Positions 43,992-54,887 of a stretch of 64,000 bases of DNA are shown piece by piece. Origin of the DNA: Sternotherus odoratus. Lineage: Eukaryota > Chordata > Testudines > Kinosternidae. Both the position numbers and the translations under genes were made by a program. Each line of letters starts with the position of its first letter. The stretch's first letter is position 1. The stretch lies in assembly GCA_032164245.1 (NCBI GenBank), contig JAVMKO010000022.1, positions 14,793,111-14,857,110 on the forward strand, read 5' to 3'. The notes under the pieces were generated by a model that did no database searches, was not told the origin of the DNA, and saw only the letters and a program-made list of their open reading frames with translations.

Positions 43992-44440
43992 TTTTATATA
44001 TTTACAAATTCCCCCATGCTATTTTTAATCCAAAAAGCCAGACATGTCTGAGAGAATATGGACGAATGGGTACAGAAGATGTATCCTGATTACTGTCCTG
44101 CTGAGAAAGAAGGGTGTTTCTTGCTCTTATGGCTTGTAGAAAGTAATATTAGAAGCAATAGGACCATGGCTCCCTGGTGCCCTCTGTTTGCGTGCACCTA
44201 CTCTTTCCCCCTCCCCACACTTGGAGCAGCCCCCTGGTAAAGCTGGTCCTGGGAACCTCTTGTGTGTTGCGCAGGGGGCAGGGACTGCTGTTGGGGGTGT
44301 CACAAGCCCCCGGTCTTTGTACATGGTTTCTGCTGAGCTGGGGTGGGGATGGGGGTGACAGGAGTCTGTGATGTTGTGTCTGGGTCATGAGTGGGAGATG
44401 CTGAGTGTGCTGCTGGACTGAACAGCCTCTAGATTAAAGT
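43992..44440 (+). repeat. Duplicated spacer after the 36-bp array (copy C)
   Basis: After a short flank and one stray 36-bp unit, 44,125-44,400 matches 10,530-10,815 ('cttgtagaaagtaatatta', 'accatggctccctggtgccc', 'tctgctgagctggggtgg'). Frames of about 65 codons are shared by both but not bounded by splice or start signals. Confidence 0.65.
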
Positions 44441-45589
44441 GAGAGTGTGCTGTCTCTCACTCACCGAACACACACAAAATTGCACATAATTTTAAAATTG
44501 CACCGAACACACATAAAATTGCAGAGACTATTTGTGCATGGTTCATTTAAAAGTTTAAGGATTAGAGTTCTGTTAGTTTATTTTTTTCTGTGGTCTGTGC
44601 AGCTCATAAATTTAGTTCTTTTAGTAGTAAAATTAAGTAGAAATTAGTTATAAAATGACTAACCTGTCCTGGCTGGCATAATTGTCATTCATTATTTAAC
44701 ATAACAATGACAAAGCACAATATGATAATAAAAGTCAGACAATCAAATAATAGTATCATGCTAGAAAATTAAATTCTGCTTCTAGCTGAAGGTTGCTTAT
44801 TTTCAAATTGTCTTTTTAGTGATATTTGTAAAATAACTTATACATGGAACCGTATTTATTTTCAAACAAATGTTGATACAAATAGCCATGATGGAATCAA
44901 ATGTTAGTGAGTTATGTACATGATTTTGATTGGTAACCATAAATGCAAAAATATTTAGAAAAATTAATTTCCTTACATAATAAAAGAGAAAACAACACAT
45001 TAATCATGTTTGTTTGTTTATTTTAGTGAATGTTTTTTTACTGCACTAAAAATGCATTTACTTCATTTTGACTACCTAATGGCAGTAACATAGTGTGAGT
45101 TAAGTAAACTTTGCTTATTTTTTTCAGTTTAGTACAGATATATACAAAGATAGAGTACAAAATATCAAACTTGTGTTTCTGATATCTGTGTTAACGCTCC
45201 AGAACTGACACCTTCAAGTTGGGAGGGGGAAATGTCTTGCTGAATTAGCTCCTGACTCTTCTAAACTTAAATATATATACAAATTCCAATTAAAGCCACA
45301 TTTTAAATTTATGTTTTTTTAAATATAAGAATTAGGATTTAGCTGACAGGAATACTGTATCCAAGTTATTATGTGCAATAAACCTGGCATTTTGAGATCC
45401 TCAAATAGCCCCCTGGACTCATGCTTAAAATTGCCTTCCCCCGAAATATGAAATGTTGCCTCTGGCGAGCCACGAGGGGCCAGAGGGCTGTGAGCTCTGG
45501 CAAGATACAGTCCCCTGTGTGACAGCATGAAGTCCCCCTTGAGCTGCATGCTGCGTGCCCGGCACCACAAGCTGCAGCAGCAGCGTGGC
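44441..45589. other. AT-rich spacer with a scrambled copy of 11.0-11.7 kb
   Basis: 44,680-44,745 matches 11,650-11,695 directly, while 44,745-44,800 matches 11,025-11,060 in reverse, so the segment was rearranged. It contains the empty site TGCTAGAA (44,759-44,766) of the hAT at 11,060. The rest is AT-rich with no gene. Confidence 0.55.
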
Positions 45590-46292
45590 GTAAGGGTGGC
45601 AATACTCTATGCAACCCTTATGGCTGTGATGCTGCAGGGGGTGTTGGTGTTGTTGCCTTAAGAGCTTGGTGCGAACCCCTGGCTGCCTATACAATGATTA
45701 GTGTGTGCTGGGGCTGAGCTCTGTGACCTTTGTCTATGTAAATTAAACACTTGGAGGAGGCAGTGGGGTGTGCAGGTGAGGGAGGTGGGGGGGGTAGTCT
45801 GGGGGAAAGTATAAATTTGCACAGGTTGCGATTTGCCCTAAAGTTGGTCATGGGGATGGTGCAGTATCTCTGGACTGTGGCAGCTGCCTGGGCAGCATGA
45901 CAGGGAGTGACACTGCCCTCCATTTTGAGTGTGAGGCTGTAGATATGCCCTCAACCACCAGTGAAGTAATCTTTACATTCCTGCAGCCCCCCCCCCAAAT
46001 ACCCTCTCACAGTACAAAGACAACCCTCAGCACTGTTGAGGTATCTCTTTCAGCAGCCTCCAACTGCACCTACTGTGGATTCCCATCTTCTGTCTAGGTA
46101 GCATTTCCTTTTTAGGAACCTCAAATAGCGTAATTACCTGTTGATAGCATTTGAGTCTTCTGAAATTTTGCATTGTAAGATAAGGCTGATTAATACATCA
46201 AGAGGAACAGTGCTTGCTGCTGCTAAAGTAGAAATGAACTAAAGGGTTTCTGGGTCACTGGAGTCTGTCTTTATAGCTGCCTTTGGCTCCCA
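45590..46292 (+). repeat. Promoter-proximal duplicated region, copy C
   Basis: Counterpart of 14,073-14,758 with high similarity. It begins at the point where copy A shows the 3' end of its plus-strand CR1, so the CR1 was added to A, or the region was lost from C, after duplication. Confidence 0.7.
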
Positions 46293-46358
46293 AGGCATGC
46301 TGGGAAATGGAGGGCGGGGCTTAGGCAGTATATAAGCTGGGCTCTTGTCAGAGGAAGT
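46293..46358 (+). promoter_or_regulatory. Telomere-facing TATA promoter, copy C
   Basis: GCATGCTGGGAAATGG (46,295-46,310; complement holds the ZNF143/Staf core CCCAGCATGC), GC box AGGGCGGGGC (46,311-46,320), TATATAAG (46,329-46,336). The predicted start is near 46,359. The GC box is closer to consensus than in copy A. The transcript would run toward the telomere. Confidence 0.7.
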
Positions 46359-46422
46359 CATTCAGCTTTGTGGTGCTGCAAAGAGATGTGCATAGGCACT
46401 TGTATGGGTGTTTATGGTCATG
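46359..46422 (+). ncRNA. Predicted first exon, copy C
   Basis: From the predicted start to ATG|GTGAGT (intron begins 46,423). It differs from copy A at a handful of bases. The intron that follows carries a Helitron. The exon is too short to judge for coding. Confidence 0.5.
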
Positions 46423-46548
46423 GTGAGTATTGATATGGGGTAACAATGATGTATTTGTGGTTAATATACTGTTTTTCATTCCTTCTTTCTGTATAATATG
46501 CTTTTCTTTCATTTCAGGCTGTTCAGAGTGTGTTTGATTTATGTGTTA

Positions 46549-47792
46549 CTAGCGAAAATACCCGGCGTTGCTCGGGTTAGTTGGTGGTGGGGAGGGGGCA
46601 GACAGCTGAGGGAGTGCAGGGGCTGTTGGATGGGGAGAGAGCAAACCTAACACCCCCCACCTCACACCCCTGACCTAACCTGACTCACATTTTCACCCCC
46701 CCAGCCAAACCCAACACCCCATGTCTCCCCCCTATCCAAACCCAACACCCCACATCTCCCCCTACCCACCCCAACACCCCCTGACCAACACCCACACCTC
46801 ACCCCCCATAGACCAAACCTGACACACCCACCTCACTTTCCCCCCCCAACCAAACCCGACACCCCTACCTACCACCACAAACAATCCCGACACCCACACC
46901 TCACTTACCCCTTGACCAACCCCGACCCCCCTCCTCACCCCCCCCAACCAAACCCAACACCCCCCACCTTACCCCCCCACCAAACCGAACACCCCCTGAC
47001 CAACCCCAACCCCCACACCTCACCCCTCACCCACCCCGACACCTTCCCACCCTCCCCCCCCCCGGCCAAACCCGACACCCCCGGCTCACTTACCCCCCCG
47101 ACCAACCCCGACACCCCCTGACCAACACCCAAACCTCACCCCCCCATAGACCAAACTTGACACACCCACCTCACTTCCCCCCCCAACCAAACCCAACACG
47201 CCTACCTACCACCACAAAGCTGACACCCACACATCACTTATCCCTTAACCAACCCCGACCCCCTTCCTCACCCCCCCAACCAAACCCAACACCCCCTGAC
47301 CAACCCCCACCCCTCACCCACCCAGACACCTTCCCACCCCCCCCAGACCAAACCTGACACCCCTCGGCTCACTTACCCCCCCCGACCAAACCCAACTCGG
47401 GTCTGTCGTAGGTGGGGAGGGGGCACAGAGCTGAGGGATTCCGGGGTTCTGTTGGAGGGGGGAGGGGCAGAGAGCTGAGCGAGTGCGGTGTCTGTTGGAG
47501 GGGGTATTATGACATCAGAACTATGTCACAGAGAACAGCAGCTGCCCAGCTGATGTGATTGCCCTTTAAAGACCTTCACCCCTGGGGGGCGTCAGGGGTG
47601 AGATTTGAAATTTTTTTGACCCTTATGACCATCTGGACCCCAAGACCTCTAACTGTACCAAATTTCAAGTCTCTAGCTCAAACGGTGTGGAAGGAGTAAG
47701 CATACATACATACATACATACAGTCAAATGGTGTGTGTGTGTGTGTATATGTATGTATGTATATATATATTAGGGTTATATATTAGGGTTAG

Positions 47793-47875
<83 letters not shown>

Positions 47876-47881
47876 GGTTAG

Positions 47882-47921
<40 letters not shown>

Positions 47922-47956
47922 TAGGGTTAGGTGTGTGTGTGTGTGTATATATATGA
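46549..47956 (-). mobile_element. Non-autonomous Helitron in the first intron of copy C
   Basis: Inverted relative to 43,155-43,991: CTAG complement at 46,549-46,552, then 'cgaaaatacccggcgttgct' giving the 3' hairpin, preceded by A (46,548). The other end lies in the AT microsatellite near 47,956 ('tatatga' before T). Interior C-rich tandem tract with 'ccaaacccgacacccc'. Copy A has the uninterrupted sequence at about 14,995 ('atgtgttatcattactattt'). No helicase frame. Confidence 0.82.
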
Positions 47957-47965
47957 TTAGTATTT
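47700..47965. repeat. Compound GT/AT microsatellite with telomere-like motifs
   Basis: At the Helitron 5' end: (TACA)n, (GT)n and AT runs up to about 55 bases, punctuated three times by 'attagggttaggtgtgtgtg'-type motifs (around 47,771-47,790, 47,871-47,885, 47,921-47,935). Isoleucine-tyrosine frames here are meaningless. Confidence 0.85.
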
Positions 47966-48239
47966 TCATTGGGAGTGAGACACTGGGGGGATAGCTTCTG
48001 TCAAACACACATATTTAGTACTGATAGCATGTCCATGGTGTTGGATGTTGTAGAAGCATAGCAATTTTCTGTTTGGGTTAGGTGGGCACTGGTCTGAGGA
48101 AAGTAATATTTAGTAAGTGTTTCTTCTCTTAACCTCATCTGTATGCCTCTTTTGTAGTTTTTCTTTTCAATTGTCTGGAGCCCCCTGAGTAGAGATAATA
48201 TACCATGTTTACAGTCAAACTTTCTTTGTATTTGCAGCT

Positions 48240-48488
48240 GTGTCCAGATCCAGTACTGAGTTGCACTGTGACCTGAGGGTTGTGAATATTTTCCTTCTCT
48301 GTCACACCATCGCTATATGTTTAGGAATAATTTCAACATCTGGGCATGAAGGCCTGTCTAACAAGGTGAAGAGGCTCTTGAGGGGCAGCTCCTGTCCAAT
48401 TTCCAAAGATAAGTATATGCCAAAGGGTTTGATGGTCAGAAGGATTTGTGATCTTGAGGCTCTTTCTTTACTTATGGGAGTTCTCTAA
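48240..48488 (+). CDS. Open frame in the leading unit, copy C
   Basis: An 82-codon frame across the unit after the acceptor at 48,237. Its tail 'KYMPKGLMVRRICDLEALSL' is homologous to the tail 'KYLLEGLMVRSICAVE' of the next unit and ends at the equivalent stop. Copy A has a 2-base difference near 15,690 that shifts the frame, so it is not kept there. Coding is doubtful. Confidence 0.2.
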   Translation: MSRSSTELHCDLRVVNIFLLCHTIAICLGIISTSGHEGLSNKVKRLLRGSSCPISKDKYMPKGLMVRRICDLEALSLLMGVL

Positions 48489-48932
48489 ATTCTACTCCTT
48501 CTTAATGGGCATGTGACGGGTGGATGAGAGCTCATTACTGGGGGGAGTGCACTTTATTTCCTGGAAGAAGGTTGACTGCTGGCAGAGTGACCTGTCTGTA
48601 ACTAGAGAGGCTCTGTTCTCAGTTCTTCTCTCTTACACACCATTTTGCATCATCACTTCATTCTTGTGTTCTCCTCTACATGGTTGTGGTTTTCTGAGGA
48701 GAATGTGCTAATCCTAGTTAGCAATGGGCCTCTGTGGTGTAGGGAAAGAGGGAGGGCCATCAGTATGTAGAAATTTAGCCATTTTCCATGTGTATGAGAG
48801 CATTTGGGGTGGGGTTATGTGAGGGGGATGTAATGTGTAGTAGGCATTCCCTGTCAAGCAAGTCCTATGTAGGTTAGGTGAGTAGAGTGTATAACTGAGG
48901 TTTGCAGTCAAGCTTTTCTTTTATTTGCAGAT

Positions 48933-49136
48933 GAGTCCAGGTCAGGACTATTACTCTTTGACCGTCACCGCATTGTTGTACACGTGCCGATGGATGAAAG
49001 CGAAGGCCCACATATGGAGGCAAAGAAGATCTTGAGAGCTGGAATGGCTGTCAAAGTTAAGTATCTACTGGAGGGTTTGATGGTCCGAAGTATTTGTGCC
49101 GTTGAGCCGTCTTGTTTAGGGATGGGAGTCTTCTAA
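48933..49136 (+). CDS. 67-codon open frame in the first main unit, copy C
   Basis: Third copy of the conserved frame, entered through the acceptor at 48,930 and ending at TAA 49,134-49,136. Residues 'LLLFDRHRIVVHVPMDESEG' and 'KKILRAGMAVKVKYLLEGLM'. Changes from copy A (R to G, P to H, QM to HV, L to P, V to M) are replacements, which argues against strong protein-level constraint. Of the three copies this has the best transcript context. Confidence 0.3.
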   Translation, partial: ESRSGLLLFDRHRIVVHVPMDESEGPHMEAKKILRAGMAVKVKYLLEGLMVRSICAVEPSCLGMGVF

Positions 49137-52100
49137 ATTCTTCGTGTTCTTAATAGGCTTTTGAAGCGTGGTTGGGAGCTTGTTGTACAGAGGGAGTGTG
49201 TGTGTCCACTGAGGGAGGGCTAATTGCTGGGAGAGCAACCTGTCTGTAACTCGAGATGCTCCATTCTCAGTTCTTCTCTCACACACAGCACTGGGTTTGC
49301 ACGACAGGTCACCACTGCATTCTTTGTCCATCTTTTCTATGTGGTTGTGGTTTTCCAAGGAGAATGTGAGCATCCTAGTTAGCGACGGTGTCCTGCTGTG
49401 GTGGGCAGCAATATGTGGATGAGTGTTTGGAGTGGGTGTTGCTTGTCTGAGGGGGGGGGAGTGTAATGGATAATTGGTGTTCCTTCTGTTTAATATGCAG
49501 GTGAGGTCTTTGTTCATGTTGTCTAGTTGGGTGCTTTGTTTGTAGTTGCAGATGGATCCAGTACTCCATCGTGGTGCTCCGTGGATGGTGTGACTACTTC
49601 TCTTTGACTGTCATGGCATCGCTGTACAGATGTTGATGTCTGGGCGAGAAGGCCAGCGTACAAAGGAAATGAAGCTCTTGTGAGCCTGAACAGCGGTCAA
49701 AGTTAAGTGTCTGCGGAAGGGTTTGAGGGGCAGAAGAATTTGTCCTGTTGAGGCTTCTTGTTTAGGGGTGGGAGTCCGTCCTCTAAAGTCTTTGTGTTTT
49801 AATGGGCACGTGAGGGGTGGGTGGTAGCTTGTATAGAGGGAGTATGAGGTTTCCCCTGAGGGAGGGTTGATTGCTGGGAGAGTGACCTGTCTAACTAGAG
49901 ATGCTCCGTTCTCCGTTCTTCTCTCAACCACAACGGTGGTTTTGCATGACTGGTCACTACTTCATCCTCTGTCCATCTTATACATGGTTGTGGTTTCACA
50001 AGGAGAATGTGAGCATCCTAGTTAGCAATGGTCCCCTGCCGTGGTGAGGATGTGGGCGGGGGCAGCAATATGTGGATGAGTGTTTTGGGGTGGGGAGGTG
50101 CTTCTCTGAGGGGTGTGTGTATGGATAGTAGGTGTTCCTTCTGTTTAGTATGCAGATGAGGTCATTTTTCATGTTGTGGATGTTAGGGTCGATGGGTTGT
50201 TATGTGAGTAGATTTGTTTGTACTTGCAGATGCATCTGGATGAGATACTGTGTTGTGTCATTCTGTGGAGGGTCCCGACTACTGCTCTTTGACTGTTATG
50301 GCATTGCTGTATGGATGTTGACATCCGGGTGAGAAGTCTAGTGTACAAAAGAAAAGAAGATCTTGGGAGTGGCTGTCAAAGTTAAGTATCTGCCGAAGGG
50401 CATGATGGTGAGAAGTATTTGTATTGTGGAAGCTTATTGTTTAGGGGCGGGAGTCTGGTAAACTCTGCCTGTTCTTAGTGGGCACAAGAGGGAGCTCATT
50501 GTATGGAGGGAGTATGGATGTTTTCCTTGGAGGAAGGTTGATTGGTGGGAGAGTGACCTATCTAACTAGAGATGCTCCATTCTCAGTTCTTGTGTCACAC
50601 AGCACTGGGTTTGCATGATGGGTCACTACTTTGTCCTTCTTTTCTCCTCTATTGAATGTTGGCTTTCTGAGGGGGATGTGAGCATCCCAGTTAGCAATGG
50701 TCTCCTGTGCTGGAGGGAACGTGGGAGGGGCTCCAGTTTGTGGATGTCCATGTTGGGGTGGGGGGCTTCTCTCAGGGGGGGTAGAGTGTAGTAGACGTTC
50801 AGTCTCCTCTTTAGGAAGCAGTATGCTCGTGAGGTGATCTTTCCTATTGCATAGTTGGGAGCTTTATGAATAGGTTTGCAGTCAAGCTTGTTTTTATTTT
50901 TCAGATGCATCTGGGACTGCACTGTGTTCCATGGAGGGTCGTGGGAGTGGCTGTCAAAGTTAAGTATCTGTGAAGGGTTTGATGGTGAGAAATATTTGTG
51001 CTGTTGAGGCTTCTTGTTTGGGAATGGAGTCCTCTAAAATGTGTCCATTCTTAATGGGCATGTGGTGGGTGGGAGGTGGTTGTTGTTGTTGTGTGGAGGG
51101 AGCTTGAGTTTCCCCTGAGGGAAGGTTGATGGTAGAGTGACCTTTGTGTAACTAGAGATGCTCCATTCTCCCTTCTCTCACGCACAGCACTGGGTTTCCA
51201 TGTTGGATCACCTGTTTGTCCTTCTTTTCTCTTCTGCTGGGTGTTGGTTTTCCGAGGAGGATGTGAGCATCCTAGTTAATGATGGACCCCTGTGGTGTAG
51301 GGAAAGGGGGAGGGCCACCAGTATGTGGATGAGAGTGTTTGGGGGTCTGGGGGGCTTCTTTGGGGGGGGGTTAGTATGCAGGTGTGGTTATCTTTCATAT
51401 CATGTAGTTGGGTGCTTTGTGAGTAGCTATGCAGTCAAAGTGTATTTGTGTTTGCAGATGCGTCCAGATCTGGTACCGTGGCGTGGTGTTCTGCGGAGTG
51501 TCATGACTACCTCTCTCTGACTATAACAGCATCGCTGTATTCCTGCCAATGTATGGGAGTGAAGGTCCATATATAAGGGGAAGAAGATCTTAAGAGCTGG
51601 TGTAGCCGTCTAAGTTAAGTATCTGCCAAAGGGTTTGATGTTCAGAAGAATGTGTGCTGTTGAGGAAACTTGTTTAGGGATTAGGGGGGTCCTCTAAGAA
51701 ACCTCACAGTTTAGAGGACATGTGGGGGGTGGGTGGAAGTTCATTGTATGGCGGGAGCATGAATTTCCACTGGAGGAAGGTTGATTGCTGGGACAGTGCT
51801 CTCTCTGTAACTAGAGATGCTCCGTTCTCTGTTCTTCTCTCTCACACAGCACTGGGGTTGCACGACAGGTCACCACTTTATCCTTTGTCCATCTTCTACA
51901 CGGTTGTGGTTTTCCAAGGAGAATGTGAGCATCCTAGTTAGCAATGGGCTCCTGCTGTGGTGGGATGTGGAGGGAGAGCAGCAACATGTGCTTGAGAGTG
52001 TTTGGGGTGGGTGCGTGCATTTATATGGGAAGCGTAATGGGTATTAAGTGTTTGATTTGGTTAGTATGCAGGTGAGGTCATCTTTTGTATCCTGTAGTTG

Positions 52101-52147
52101 GGTGCTGTGTGAGTAGGTGTGCAGTCACACTTCCTTTGTATTTACAG

Positions 52148-53519
52148 ATGCATCCAGGTCTGGTATCGTGTCGTGGTGTTCTGCGGAGTGTCGTGACTAC
52201 TTCTCTCTGACTGTCATGACATCGCTGTATTCCTGCCAATGTATGGGAGTGAAGGCCCATCTATAAGGGGAAGAAGATCTTAAGAGCGGGAGTAACTGTC
52301 TAAGTTAAGTATCTGCTGAAGGGTTTGATGGTCAGAAGAATGTGTGTTTGTGAGGCTCCTTGTTCCGAGGTGGAAGTCCTCTAAAATGTGTCGGTTCTTA
52401 ATGGGCATGTGAGGGGTGGGTGGAAGCTCGTTGTATGGAGGGAGCATGAATTTCCCCTGAGGGAGGGCTAATTGTTGGGACAGTGCCCTCTCTATTACTA
52501 GAGATGCTCCGTTCTCCGTTCTTCTCTCACACACAGCACTGGGGTTGCACGATAGGTCACCACTTCATCCTTTGTCCATCTTCTACACGGTTGTGGTTTT
52601 TCAAGGAGAATGTGAGCATCCTAGTTAGCGATGGGCTCCTGCTGTGGTGGGATATGGAGGGAGGGCAGCAAAATGTGCTTGAGAGTGTTTGGGGTGGGTG
52701 GGTACATCTATGTGGGAAGTGTAATGGGTATTAAATGTTTGATTTGGTTAGTATGCAGGTGAGGTCATCTTTTGTATCCTGTAGTTGGGTGCTGTGTGAG
52801 TAGGTGTGCAGTCACACTTTCTTTGTATTTACAGATGCATCCAGGTCTGGTATCGTGTCGTGTTCTGCGGAGTGTCGTGACTACTTCTCTCTGACTGTCA
52901 TGACATCGCTGTATTCCTGCCAATGTATGGGAGTGAAGGCCCATCTATAAGGGGAAGAAGATCTTAAGAGCGGGAGTAACTGTCTAAGTTAAGTATCTGC
53001 TGAAGGGTTTGATGGTCAGAAGAATGTGTGTTTGTGAGGCTCCTTGTTCCGAGGTGGAAGTCCTCTAAAATGTGTCGGTTCTTAATGGGCATGTGAGGGG
53101 TGGGTGGAAGCTCGTTGTATGGAGGGAGCATGAATTTCCCCTGAGGGAGGGCTAATTGTTGGGACAGTGCCCTCTCTATTACTAGAGATGCTCCGTTCTC
53201 CGTTCTTCTCTCACACACAGCACTGGGGTTGCACGATAGGTCACCACTTCATCCTTTGTCCATCTTCTACACGGTTGTGGTTTTTCAAGGAGAATGTGAG
53301 CATCCTAGTTAGCGATGGGCTCCTGCTGTGGTGGGATATGGAGGGAGGGCAGCAAAATGTGCTTGAGAGTGTTTGGGGTGGGTGGGTACATCTATGTGGG
53401 AAGTGTAATGGGTATTAAATGTTTGTTTTTGGTTAGTATGCAGGTGAGGTCATCTTTTGTATCCTGTAGTTGGGTGCTGTGTGAGTAGGTGTGCAGTCAC
53501 ACTTTCTTTGTATTTGCAG
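52148..53519 (+). repeat. Recent tandem pair of units (period about 685)
   Basis: 52,148-52,833 and 52,834-53,519 are almost identical; both translate to the same 84- and 83-codon stretches on the two strands. The only differences I see are a 3-base deletion near 52,861, a T insertion near 53,425 and a few bases at the end. This is the youngest duplication in the array. Confidence 0.9.
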
Positions 53520-53628
53520 AAGCGTCTGGATCCAATTTGGCAAAGAACCAGTGAAGCTGAAGTATGACTGTGGGGGATATGAAGTACTTGTTTTCCAAAA
53601 TGGATTTGGTGTCAGGTTTGCAAGTTAA
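53518..53628 (+). CDS. C-terminal-like open frame in the terminal unit, copy C
   Basis: After the acceptor at 53,519, 35 codons from 53,521 to TAA at 53,626-53,628: 'WIQFGKEPVKLKYDCGGYEV' then 'LVFQNGFGVRFAS'. Copy A keeps the frame and stop with a 6-base in-frame length change; copy B is broken. 'VKLKYD' parallels 'VKVKYL' of the other units, so terminal and internal units look like diverged homologues. Family unknown; coding possible but unproven. Confidence 0.3.
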   Translation, partial: RSVWIQFGKEPVKLKYDCGGYEVLVFQNGFGVRFAS

Positions 53629-54347
53629 GTATGATTATTGATTGAGTATAGTTTTGTGTTGGGCTGTCCTGTGTCAAGGTGACAACTGTGTGTTTCACTG
53701 GGTGTATGTCACTTGGTATTGCATGTGCTTTTGTTGTGTGTGCTTTTAGATGTTTAGCATTTGTTCTATGGCTGATGAGTGTGTGACTTTCTTTTCTCTT
53801 TTCCATAGGAAGCTATTTCCATGTGTGTAGTTGGAAGGCAACGGTGTCAGCAGAGAGGATTTTGGTGTGCTTTGTTTGGAAGAATTGGAGTTCGATTGTA
53901 TATGTGTTTGGGTTGTGATGTGAAGTGTTCTCTGTTTGATGGCTAGAATGTACTAGAGCAGCAGGACTGGGGTCAGTGTTCTGGTAGATACCAGAACTAC
54001 CAGTATTCTTAAGTGGTATTATTGTCATTTCTGCAATCCCAATTGGAGAGACTAACTAAACCAACCCTGTCACTTATGTGAAGTAGTTTCTGTAATTACT
54101 TGCACAAAATGTAACTAGTTTGAAAGGAGTGGTCTGTTTGCCACTTGGAATGTTCCAGCCATCAAAGTTTCAAGAGGACACTGTTGTAATATCCCTATGT
54201 TTTTGGACATTGTGAAGTGTTAAGTTGTTTGTATATTGTTGCATAACCTGTAGTTGTAGAGCTGTAACGTATAGCTTGAGTTGCAATCAGATGATTCATT
54301 TAGTCATCTGTGTCGTAGCATCCTAAATCACTGTAGTGATTTTTGAA

Positions 54348-54437
54348 ACCATGGTGCAGTGCAGTCAAACAGCCGGAAGGCTGACGTTTTTTACAATTTG
54401 TCAGCCTTTTGGCTGTTTCGCTGCACTGCACCATGGT
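54348..54437 (+). ncRNA. 90-nt precursor-microRNA-like hairpin
   Basis: Two 38-base arms (54,348-54,385 and 54,400-54,437) around a 14-base loop. As RNA, only one position is unpaired (C against C); three others are G-U wobbles. The outer ends are 'accatggtgcagtgcag' and its exact complement. Size and loop fit a Drosha/Dicer substrate, but a palindromic MITE remnant is also possible. Only copy C reaches this point, so there is no paralogue to compare. Confidence 0.5.
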
Positions 54438-54670
54438 TGGGACTGTCCCGGACAGTCTTTGACTTATCTTTTTGCATGTGTAGGTGCTGTTGAGGGAGCA
54501 TGCTACCCGGTTGCTAGATGAGGTATGGTCAAGCCCCATTCCTGCCTCTCCCCATAAATGCAAGGTTTTGGACACATGATGTGTGATTTGAGTATACAGA
54601 AGTGAAATGCAGACAATGCTGTTGGTTTAAGGGGATTATGTTATGTAATTGATTATATCCATGTATGTGA

Positions 54671-54781
54671 AATAAAACATTGTTATGGAATTTGTATGCC
54701 ATTCTGTAGTGTGGAATATTTGCAAACTGATGTAATGGATGCCTTGTTGACTCAATAAAGCACTGTGTGTTGCCAAATAAA
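54671..54781 (+). terminator. Three polyadenylation signals before the telomere
   Basis: AATAAA at 54,671-54,676, 54,754-54,759 and 54,776-54,781. T/G-rich sequence follows (54,782-54,870, e.g. 'ttgtgggtattgtgtttttg'), as expected downstream of cleavage sites. They face the same way as the 46.3 kb promoter. Confidence 0.6.
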
Positions 54782-54887
54782 GATTGTGATTTGCCCTATT
54801 TTCTCATCTCAGAAGAGCTGTGAGTCTCTCATTGTGGGTATTGTGTTTTTGGGTGCTATGGTATGGTGTAATGGCAGGTAATCTATC

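Larger units (their letters stand above)
48238..53519 (+). repeat. ~650-bp unit array, copy C
   Basis: Acceptors end at 48,237, 48,930, 49,552, 50,230, 50,905, 51,459, 52,147 and 52,833, with the terminal type at 53,519. The first six unit types match copies A and B in order (e.g. 48,931-51,500 against 29,336-31,880). The last two complete units are a near-identical 684-686-base tandem pair. It is the only copy that still has promoter, units, terminal unit and polyA signals in line. Confidence 0.87.
53809..54790 (+). ncRNA. Predicted terminal exon, copy C, with polyA region
   Basis: Acceptor 'cttttctcttttccatag' ends at 53,808. The exon starts 'gaagctatttccatgtgtgt', as in copy B. Without a long frame it reads as 3' untranslated or noncoding RNA. 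It holds the hairpin at 54,348-54,437 and three AATAAA signals. Copy A carries only the first part, up to its CR1. The exon ends about 1.2 kb before the TTAGGG tract. Confidence 0.5.

Noticed and set aside
47724..48008. Ile-Tyr repeat frames on both strands
   Set aside because: Translation of the AT microsatellite at the end of the Helitron.
18426..53418. Repeated ~60-90-codon frames of the type 'CPSSTWLWFSKENVSILVSD' in many units
   Set aside because: They recur because the units are recent duplicates; the opposite strand is equally open there ('MLTSSLENHNHV' type), and I see no consistent start or stop signal. Kept only as part of the array description.
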